NCBI GenBank assembly: GCA_020850785.1
Contig: JADZDZ010000364.1
Span: 1 to 10,055 of the forward strand
DNA length: 10,055 nt
Direction: 5' to 3'
Origin: Candidatus Sumerlaeota bacterium
GTDB taxonomy: Bacteria; Sumerlaeota; Sumerlaeia; SLMS01
The notes under the pieces were generated by a model. It was not told the DNA's origin. It saw only the letters and a list, made by a program, of their open reading frames with translations, and made no database searches. Both the position numbers and the translations under genes were made by a program. Positions 1-5,191 of the stretch are shown here, in pieces. How positions within the stretch are numbered: the first letter of the stretch is position 1; every line of letters starts with the position of its first letter.

Positions 1-817
1 CCATCCCCTCGCCGCTGAAGAATTCTTTGGGCCGCGCGACTTTCTTTCCGCGCAGCGAACCCGCCTTCAGTTCCGCACCGTAGTCCGGCACCGGCACATT
101 CGCGCTCGTCGAATCCTTCGTGTCGTAGCCCGAAATAATCCTCAGCAGATGCGCCGCATCCTCCACGTCCGTCGTCATCGGCCCGATCTGGTCCAGCGAA
201 CTTGCGAACGCCACGAGCCCATAACGCGACACACGGCCATAGGTTGGCTTCAATCCCACAATGCCGCACAGCGCCGCCGGTTGGCGGATCGAACCGCCGG
301 TATCCGAACCCAGAGACCACGGCACCTGCCCACCCGCCACGCACGTCGCGGAACCGCCGCTGCTCCCGCCGGGAACAAGGTCCGTGTTCCAGGGATTGTG
401 GGAACGCCCGAACGCGGAATTTTCCGTGGAGCTTCCCATCGCGAACTCATCAAGGTTCGCCTTCCCAATCAAAATCAGCCCCGCATCCTGCAGCTTCTGC
501 ACCACCGTGCCCGTGTAGGGGGGAACGAAGTTCTCCAGAATCCTGCTTGCGCAGGTCGTCTTCGTTCCCTTCGTGATCATGTTGTCCTTCACCGCCACCG
601 GCACGCCATCGAACGGCGAGAGCGGCAACTCATACACGCGCCGACGATCAGACGCCTCCGCCGCCGCCAGCGCCTCGTGCCCCATCACCGTGATGAAGGA
701 ATGCAGCTTCGGCTCCGTGCGCTCGATTTTTTCGAGATACTGCTGCGTCAGCTTCACCGACGTGGTTTCACCACGCTGAAGCTGCTCGGAAAGTTCGTGG
801 GCGGTTTTGGGATGCAT
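1..817 (-). CDS. gatA: Glutamyl/aspartyl-tRNA amidotransferase subunit A (3' end outside window)
   Basis: N-terminal 272 residues of GatA, the amidase subunit of GatCAB, which frees ammonia from glutamine so that Glu-tRNA(Gln) and/or Asp-tRNA(Asn) can be amidated in the cytoplasm. Read by hand on the minus strand; the frame is open to the window edge. The amidase-signature Ser-cisSer-Lys triad is complete: Lys77 in VAVKDN, cis-Ser152 in PGGSSGGSA, and nucleophile Ser176 in GSDTGGSIRQP. The spacing equals that of known GatA proteins (offset of two residues from the S. aureus numbering as I remember it). The start is the ATG at 817; an in-frame TAG lies two codons upstream (826-824), so no earlier start is possible. 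No clear Shine-Dalgarno precedes it. It follows gatC after an 80-base gap holding only a weak 5-bp hairpin and no T-run. gatB is not in the window and may lie downstream. Confidence 0.97.
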   Translation of the reverse strand, partial: MHPKTAHELSEQLQRGETTSVKLTQQYLEKIERTEPKLHSFITVMGHEALAAAEASDRRRVYELPLSPFDGVPVAVKDNMITKGTKTTCASRILENFVPPYTGTVVQKLQDAGLILIGKANLDEFAMGSSTENSAFGRSHNPWNTDLVPGGSSGGSATCVAGGQVPWSLGSDTGGSIRQPAALCGIVGLKPTYGRVSRYGLVAFASSLDQIGPMTTDVEDAAHLLRIISGYDTKDSTSANVPVPDYGAELKAGSLRGKKVARPKEFFSGEGM

Positions 818-897
818 GATATGCTATCGAGGGAAAATTGATTCAGAACAGGACCGGGCGTCCGGGCGAATGATCCGCCCCAACCTCCCGGCCGCGC

Positions 898-1182
898 TCA
901 AACGATCTGCGGAACCTTGAACAGCGGGCCTTCCTTTGCCGGTGCATTCGCCAGCGCCTCCGCGTTGGGAAGGCTCGGCTTCACCACATCCTCGCGGAAG
1001 ACATTCTTCATCGGAAGCGGATGCGCCGTCGGCGGAACGCCCGAAACGTCCACCTTGTTCAACTCCTCCACGTGGCCGAAAATATCGGAAAGCTCCTGGG
1101 CGAAGCGCTCCTTCTCCTCCGCTGAAATTTCCAAGCGGGAGAGCAGCGCCACATGCTCCACGTCTGCGATTGTGATCGCCAC
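898..1182 (-). CDS. gatC: Glutamyl/aspartyl-tRNA amidotransferase subunit C
   Basis: A 94-residue GatC, the small subunit that wraps around and stabilises GatA in the GatCAB tRNA amidotransferase. Family features are visible along the whole chain: the N-terminal DVEHVALLSRLEIS helix (7-20), a helix with ELSDIFGHVEELNKVD (30-45), the conserved GVPPTAHPLPMKNVFRED stretch (48-65), and the C-terminal KEGPLFKVPQIV that packs on GatA. Length is normal for the family. The start codon is GTG (1182-1180), only two bases after the stop of the upstream tudor-like gene (TGA-CC-GTG), so translation is probably coupled to it. gatA follows. Finding gatC at the tail of an oxidase operon suggests read-through transcription, but an internal promoter cannot be excluded. 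Confidence 0.96.
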   Translation of the reverse strand: MAITIADVEHVALLSRLEISAEEKERFAQELSDIFGHVEELNKVDVSGVPPTAHPLPMKNVFREDVVKPSLPNAEALANAPAKEGPLFKVPQIV

Positions 1183-1184
1183 GG

Positions 1185-1397
1185 TCAGCCTGCCGACGGG
1201 GCTGCGGGAACGGGTTCCGGTTCCGGAAGGTCAACTTCCAGCTTCGCCTGCTTCAGCGCCAGCTTCTTCTCGCCTTCCTCCTGAAACTTCACGATCACCT
1301 TGCTCAATTCGTCCTCGCCGTAGCGGACGGCAACCTTGCCAACTCCAAACTTCTTGTGCCGAACAACGGCGCCTGCCTTCACATCGGGTTGAAACAT
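1185..1397 (-). CDS. Small stand-alone protein resembling the C-terminal tudor-like domain of UvrD/PcrA helicases
   Basis: A 70-residue soluble protein. Residues 11-54 (VVRHKKFGVGKVAV, then VIVKF, then GEKKLALKQAKLE) look like the short tudor-like/KOW-type beta-barrel at the C-terminus of UvrD/PcrA, where the family pattern is roughly VRHxxFGxGxV ... VxVxF ... GxKxLxxxxAxLE. In those helicases this domain contacts RNA polymerase. Here it stands alone, with no helicase part, followed by an acidic Pro/Ala-rich tail (55-70). It may fall in a DUF3553-like family, which I cannot verify. The ATG at 1397 is backed by an AAAGGA site nine bases upstream. It sits 39 bases after coxC and two bases before gatC. 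The frame has no truncation sign. Function is unknown; nucleic-acid or RNA-polymerase binding is an inference from the fold resemblance. Confidence 0.85.
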   Translation of the reverse strand: MFQPDVKAGAVVRHKKFGVGKVAVRYGEDELSKVIVKFQEEGEKKLALKQAKLEVDLPEPEPVPAAPSAG

Positions 1398-1406
1398 GGA
1401 AATCGA

Positions 1407-1412
1407 TCCTTT
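1407..1412 (-). promoter_or_regulatory. Ribosome binding site of the tudor-like gene
   Basis: The minus strand reads AAAGGA, nine bases before the ATG at 1397. It lies in the 39-base gap after coxC and supports this small frame being translated on its own and not only by read-through. Confidence 0.6.
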
Positions 1413-1436
1413 GCTGAAATCGGAAAAGGTTATGGG

Positions 1437-2279
1437 TTAATGGGCGCCGCGCTGCAGGCCCACATAGAGGGTCAGGAACACCAGAATCCAGATCACGTCC
1501 ACAAAGTGCCAGTACCACGACGCGGCATTCATGGAGAAGTGACGCGAACGGTCGAAGCTGCCGAATTCCAGACGCACATACACCAGAAACAGGAACAGCA
1601 TCCCCGTCAGCACGTGGAAGCCGTGGAATCCCGTGATCAGGTAGAACAACGTGCCGACGATGCTCGTGCTTGGCAGGAACTGCTGGCCGCCCAATTCACC
1701 CCACTCATAGCCCTGAAGGATGAGGAAAACAATTCCAAGGAACATCGTCAGGATCATCATGTTCTTGCACGCCGCGCGCCGCCCGATCAGCAGGAACTTG
1801 TGGGCGATTTCGCACGTCACCGAGCTGGTCACAAGCAGGCCCGTACCGATTGCCGGAATAATCAGTGAAATCTCCGGAGTCCCCACCGGCGGCCACGGCG
1901 CCCCGGCCTTCCAGCTATACAGCGTGTAGAAATAGTGGCCGAAGAACGATCCGAAGATCGCCGCCTCCGACAGCAGGAACAGCTTCCACGCCGACGACAG
2001 CGTCCTGTTTGCCCACGCACTGTCCAGCGTCGGCTTCTCGCGGATCACCGACGTGCACCAGCCCAGCGCCGTGATGACCACGAACACAAATCCCATCCCA
2101 AGGAAGGCACCGCCTATCGCTTGGTGATTCACCACCAACAGGATGCCCGTCGGCACCATTCCCGCGCTGATTGCCGCAAGGAACGGCCACAGGCTCGGTT
2201 CGGGAAGATGAATGTGCTCATGCTCATGGTGGTCATGAGCCGGCTCGGTTCCCTGCGCGGTAATGGCTGCGTCAGACAT
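1437..2279 (-). CDS. ctaE: Cytochrome c oxidase subunit III
   Basis: A 280-residue subunit III (also called coxC) of the aa3 oxidase, an integral membrane core subunit that stabilises CoxA and its proton uptake. Diagnostic motifs: FLLSEAAIFGSFF with Glu105 (101-113), QGYEW (189-193), FYLITGFHGFHVLTG (212-226) and ASWYWHFVDVIWI (253-265). About seven hydrophobic helices are seen, at roughly 32-50, 57-75, 97-120, 137-157, 173-190, 207-235 and 257-275, which is the full family complement. The N-terminus carries a cytoplasmic His-rich stretch, HDHHEHEHIH (15-24), with six His in ten residues. The ATG at 2279 has a GGAG ten bases upstream, inside the end of the preceding small gene, whose stop lies only three bases away. 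No subunit IV gene follows; the next gene is the tudor-like one. Confidence 0.97.
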   Translation of the reverse strand: MSDAAITAQGTEPAHDHHEHEHIHLPEPSLWPFLAAISAGMVPTGILLVVNHQAIGGAFLGMGFVFVVITALGWCTSVIREKPTLDSAWANRTLSSAWKLFLLSEAAIFGSFFGHYFYTLYSWKAGAPWPPVGTPEISLIIPAIGTGLLVTSSVTCEIAHKFLLIGRRAACKNMMILTMFLGIVFLILQGYEWGELGGQQFLPSTSIVGTLFYLITGFHGFHVLTGMLFLFLVYVRLEFGSFDRSRHFSMNAASWYWHFVDVIWILVFLTLYVGLQRGAH

Positions 2280-2282
2280 CGA

Positions 2283-2489
2283 TCATGTACTCCGGAAAAT
2301 ATCCTGATCTTCCATGGGAATGATTCCCAGTTTTGTTACCACCAAATACGTCAGCACAAAAAAGAACAACACCAGACCCGCCAGCACGAGCGCAAAAATC
2401 TTGTTCTGCTTCTCCTGCGTTGCCAGAAGCGTATCCTGCTCTTCCGGCGTCACCTGCTCGACGCGAATTTCCTGTCGTTGTTTCTTCAT
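2283..2489 (-). CDS. Small single-helix membrane protein, CoxF-like
   Basis: A 68-residue protein with a charged N-terminal half (1-30, rich in Lys, Glu and Gln), one hydrophobic helix at about 31-52 (IFALVLAGLVLFFFVLTYLV), then a short tail ending IPMEDQDIFRST. The start ATG overlaps the ctaG stop as ATGA, and coxC begins three bases after its stop, so it is locked into the oxidase operon. Size, topology and the LAGLVLFFFVLT helix resemble the small CoxF-type protein found between ctaB, ctaG and ctaE in alphaproteobacterial oxidase operons. I recognise this by pattern and position only. By context it is a small assembly or accessory subunit of the oxidase in the cytoplasmic membrane. It is too short, with too few helices, to be a standard three-helix subunit IV. 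Confidence 0.8.
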   Translation of the reverse strand: MKKQRQEIRVEQVTPEEQDTLLATQEKQNKIFALVLAGLVLFFFVLTYLVVTKLGIIPMEDQDIFRST

Positions 2490-3103
2490 GGCTTCGGCGC
2501 TTCCTTCCCTTTGCTGGCGTAGAAAGCATCATACCGCTCCTTGCTGCTGCGCCAGAGGAAATAACGCATGAAAACCGTGCCCGTCGCCGGATCAAGCTTG
2601 TCCGTGAAGGTAAACAGCACGGGCATCGTGTAACTCGCCTTTGGTTCAATCTTCTGCTCATCGAAGCAGAAGCACCGCTCCAGCACCAACACCCCGTCGC
2701 GCTGCGCCGCCAACGGCGAAACATCGTGGGTTGGGCGGAAGTAAATCGTCTCGTTGGAAAGGTTTGTGAAGCGATAGTTCACCATCGCCTTCTCCCCCAG
2801 CCGCATCTTCTTCACCGACTCCTCCACCGTGAAAACCATCGGCAGGTTGTCGTTCACATTCGCGGAGAAGAACACCTCCAGCGGCCGGCCACCCTTCACT
2901 TCCGTGATCGCGCCCTGCGTCGGGCCGCGCGACAGCAACCCCGCCTTCTGGCAGAGCATCACAAAAAATTCCGCATTCGCGTAGGCAAAGCCGAACATCC
3001 CCAGCCCGATCATCGACAGGATCAGCACCTGCTTGCGAATCTTCGAGCGCACCTTCGTCGGCATGCGCTCGGAAACAACCGGGGGCGTGGCCTTGTCGCT
3101 CAT
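2486..3103 (-). CDS. ctaG: Cytochrome c oxidase assembly protein CtaG/Cox11 (CuB chaperone)
   Basis: A 205-residue Cox11-family copper chaperone that delivers copper to the CuB site of CoxA on the periplasmic side. It has a short cytoplasmic N-terminus, one membrane anchor (about 24-45), then the conserved juxtamembrane Cys51 (FFVMLCQKAG) and an immunoglobulin-like domain. The copper-binding CFCF motif is at 144-147, followed by DEQ, with the typical preceding RPTHDVSPLAAQ (123-134). All three copper-relevant cysteines are present. I chose the ATG at 3103 because its A is the last base of the ctaB stop (TAATG) and a purine-rich GGGTGAGGGG lies just upstream. The frame stays open much further upstream, but that part only shadows ctaB. 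It ends in a 4-base ATGA overlap with the CoxF-like gene. This is the Cox11 type of CtaG, not the unrelated multi-helix Bacillus CtaG. Confidence 0.95.
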   Translation of the reverse strand: MSDKATPPVVSERMPTKVRSKIRKQVLILSMIGLGMFGFAYANAEFFVMLCQKAGLLSRGPTQGAITEVKGGRPLEVFFSANVNDNLPMVFTVEESVKKMRLGEKAMVNYRFTNLSNETIYFRPTHDVSPLAAQRDGVLVLERCFCFDEQKIEPKASYTMPVLFTFTDKLDPATGTVFMRYFLWRSSKERYDAFYASKGKEAPKP

Positions 3104-3981
3104 TATCCCCTCACCCCCGGAAAGCGCAGCATCACGTCCACCATCATCGCCCCGAACAGCACGAACAGGTACACGATCGAATAGCCGAACAATCCCCAAT
3201 ACTGCCGCGTCTCGCGCTGCTGCAACGACAGCACCGCCTTCCAAAGGAACAACCCGCCGGTCACCAGCGCCGTCACCATGTAGATCATTCCCGCCTGCGC
3301 CCACACCAGCGACAGGCTGATCGCAATCAGCGCCACCGTATAGACAACCATCTGCCGCAGCGTGCTCTTCTCCCCCGCCACGTTCGGCATCATGGGAAGC
3401 GGGTTCGCCTTGTAATCCTCCTGCAGGCACAACGCCAGCGCCCAGAAATGCGGCGGCGTCCAAAGGAAGATGATCCCGAACATCACCCACGGAACCCACG
3501 TCATTCCCTGCAAATCCGTCGCCGCAGCCCATGCAATCACGGGACCCATTGCCCCCGCCGCGCCGCCGATCACGATGTTCTGCGCCGTGCGCGGCTTCAG
3601 GTACAACGTGTAGAAAAACGCGTAGAACAAAATCGTCGCCAGCGCCAGCAGCGCGCTGAACGCGTTGAACCACGCCGCGAAGATTCCCACGCCCAGCACA
3701 CCCGTCGTCACCGCGAACACCAGCGCGCTCCGCGGCGTGATCTGCCCCGTCGGCAACGGACGCCGCTTCGCCGTCCGCTTCATCAGCGCATCACGGTCGC
3801 GCTCCAGATATTGGTTCAGCGCATTCGCGCAGCCCGCCGTCGAAAACAACCCCACCATCACCATCAGGAAATGCAGCGGCTCCCGCGTGAAGGAGCCCTC
3901 CCATACAAGCGCCGCCGCCCCCGTGATCAACACCAGCAGGCAGATCGATGGCTTCGTCAGCGACAGGTAACTACGCAGCAT
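3103..3981 (-). CDS. ctaB: Protoheme IX farnesyltransferase (heme O synthase)
   Basis: A 292-residue UbiA-superfamily membrane prenyltransferase that attaches a farnesyl group to heme b to make heme O, the substrate of CtaA next door. The Asp-rich prenyl-diphosphate site is clear as NQYLERDRDALMKRT (56-70), followed by RRPLPTGQI. The conserved second region runs YLKPRTAQNIVIGGAAGAMGP (127-147) and FLWTPPHFW (172-180), with YKANPLPMMP (190-199). About nine hydrophobic helices are present. The start is set at the ATG at 3981: it gives the normal family length and the usual opening LTKPSI, and it overlaps the ctaA stop by 11 bases. The frame extends to 4032, but the added 17 residues are Arg-rich and read out of the ctaA C-terminal code. 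It ends in a one-base overlap with ctaG. Confidence 0.96.
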   Translation of the reverse strand: MLRSYLSLTKPSICLLVLITGAAALVWEGSFTREPLHFLMVMVGLFSTAGCANALNQYLERDRDALMKRTAKRRPLPTGQITPRSALVFAVTTGVLGVGIFAAWFNAFSALLALATILFYAFFYTLYLKPRTAQNIVIGGAAGAMGPVIAWAAATDLQGMTWVPWVMFGIIFLWTPPHFWALALCLQEDYKANPLPMMPNVAGEKSTLRQMVVYTVALIAISLSLVWAQAGMIYMVTALVTGGLFLWKAVLSLQQRETRQYWGLFGYSIVYLFVLFGAMMVDVMLRFPGVRG

Positions 3982-5098
3982 GGCCCGTCGCCTTTCCCGA
4001 ATGCGCCGCCGCCCGTTCCTGCTCCTCGGCAATCTGCATCTCCATCACCACCTCGTGGTTCTTCGTCTCGTAGATCGTAACCAGCGAGATCAACATAACG
4101 AACAGCCCCACCATCTGGTGCGTCAGCGCAATGTGCGGATGCACACCCGTCAGCAGCGTGATGATGCCCAGAACCACTTGCAGGATCACCGTGCCGAACA
4201 ACGCCCGCAGCGCCCAGCGTGCCGCCTTCGACACGCGCACCGTCATGCAGCGCGCCACGAAGAACAGGATCGCCGCCGCCACCACGATCGCATACCAGCG
4301 GTGCCAGAACTGGATCATGATCACGTTTTCCGTGAAGTTCTTCACGAACGAGTAACCCTTTATCTGAAGCTGCGGCGGAATCCAATCATCCCCCATCCGC
4401 GGCCACGTGTTGATGCTGTAGCCCGCCTTGCTGGCCGCCATCAACCCGCCGGAAAAAATCTGGATACCAATCAGCACGTACACGACAACCGCCCACTTCA
4501 CGATCGAATTGCCGCGCGTGCGCTGCTCCACGGGAAGCGGCTCGTGGACGACCTTCATCAGCATCCACAAGACCACCGAAATGAACAGGAACGCCGCCAC
4601 CAGATGGAACGCCACCGCAGTCGCCGCCACACCCAGAAAAATCACAAATCCGCCGATCATCACCTGCGACGCCAGCAACAGGATGCCCGCGATGCACAGT
4701 TTGCCGATGGACTCCCGCGCCTCCCGCGAACGGAACGTGAAGAACATCAGCAACAAATACGCGAGCCCGATCAACGTCGCCAACCCGCGATGACTCCACT
4801 CCACCCAGAACAACTTCTTGAACTCGCTGACGGCGATCCCCTCCTGCGTCGGCTCGTGATGGACGAAAATATCGCGCAGCCCCTCCCAGCCCTCTTCCGT
4901 GCTCGGCGGGATGAACGACTTCTTCTCCGTCACAGTCCCATCCGCGTTCACCGTTTCGCTCACGGTGAAGCGCGGCCACTGCGGAATCGAAAAACCCGAA
5001 CCGCTCAGCCGCACCCAACCACCCAGCGTCACCATTCCAAAACAAATAACCAGAATGACAACCAGGGTGTTGCGAACCGTTTTCAGCGATGAACTCAT
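3971..5098 (-). CDS. ctaA: Heme A synthase (CtaA/Cox15)
   Basis: A 375-residue membrane enzyme that oxidises the methyl group of heme O to a formyl group, giving heme A for CoxA. The four heme-ligand histidines sit in expected motifs: His103 in EWSHRG, His165 in VAFHLV, His266 in FWHRWYA and His327 in THQMVG, which mark the two halves of the duplicated four-helix fold (eight helices). The first external loop is long (about 42-98) and lacks the Cys pair of Bacillus-type CtaA. With GSGFSIPQW (33-41) near the N-terminus it is of the Cox15 type known from alphaproteobacteria and mitochondria. The last 30 residues are charged and probably cytoplasmic. The ATG at 5098 has only a poor ribosome binding site. 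The gene follows coxA after 93 bases that contain a perfect hairpin, and overlaps ctaB by 11 bases. Confidence 0.95.
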   Translation of the reverse strand: MSSSLKTVRNTLVVILVICFGMVTLGGWVRLSGSGFSIPQWPRFTVSETVNADGTVTEKKSFIPPSTEEGWEGLRDIFVHHEPTQEGIAVSEFKKLFWVEWSHRGLATLIGLAYLLLMFFTFRSREARESIGKLCIAGILLLASQVMIGGFVIFLGVAATAVAFHLVAAFLFISVVLWMLMKVVHEPLPVEQRTRGNSIVKWAVVVYVLIGIQIFSGGLMAASKAGYSINTWPRMGDDWIPPQLQIKGYSFVKNFTENVIMIQFWHRWYAIVVAAAILFFVARCMTVRVSKAARWALRALFGTVILQVVLGIITLLTGVHPHIALTHQMVGLFVMLISLVTIYETKNHEVVMEMQIAEEQERAAAHSGKATGHAA

Positions 5099-5128
5099 TC
5101 CAGCGGTGCGTCTGCTTTCTTCATGGAG

Positions 5129-5154
5129 GGCGCCGGAATGTCTTCACCGGCGCC
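5129..5154. repeat. Perfect GC-rich inverted repeat (hairpin) between coxA and ctaA
   Basis: GGCGCCGG at 5129-5136 and CCGGCGCC at 5147-5154 form a perfect 8-bp stem with a 10-base loop. No T-run follows on the minus strand, so it is not a standard rho-independent terminator. It lies in the longest intergenic gap of the window (5099-5191), between a structural subunit gene and the biogenesis genes. It could tune the ratio of CoxA to the assembly factors through RNA stability, processing or partial attenuation; that role is inference. Confidence 0.6.
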
Positions 5155-5191
5155 GTCAGGGCAAAGTTTGCGTGAATCGCTTCAACGCAGG

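Noticed and set aside
149..841. A 230-codon open frame on the plus strand at the window start
   Set aside because: Antisense to gatA, whose minus-strand reading gives the complete amidase triad; the plus translation is Arg-rich shadow sequence.
818..897. Possible terminator between gatC and gatA (GGGCG-7 nt-CGCCC)
   Set aside because: The stem is only five base pairs and is not followed by a T-run; gatC and gatA products act in one complex, so a terminator here is unlikely.
2486..3103. Assignment as the Bacillus-type CtaG (caa3 assembly factor)
   Set aside because: That family is a multi-helix membrane protein. This one has a single anchor and the CFCF copper motif of Cox11.
3104..3673. Upstream extension of the ctaG frame to 3673
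   Set aside because: The added residues shadow ctaB in another frame (Gly/Ala/Arg-rich). The Cox11 family starts near MSDKATPP at 3103, where the TAATG junction gives a natural start.
3980..5092. A 370-codon open frame on the plus strand
   Set aside because: Exact antisense of ctaA, with His/Arg/Gln-rich low-complexity translation and no recognisable fold; ctaA carries all four heme ligands.
5095..5124. Nine-codon mini-ORF (MKKADAPLE) ending in an ATGA overlap with ctaA
   Set aside because: It would be an appealing coupling leader, but it has no ribosome binding site of its own and is too short to support without conservation.
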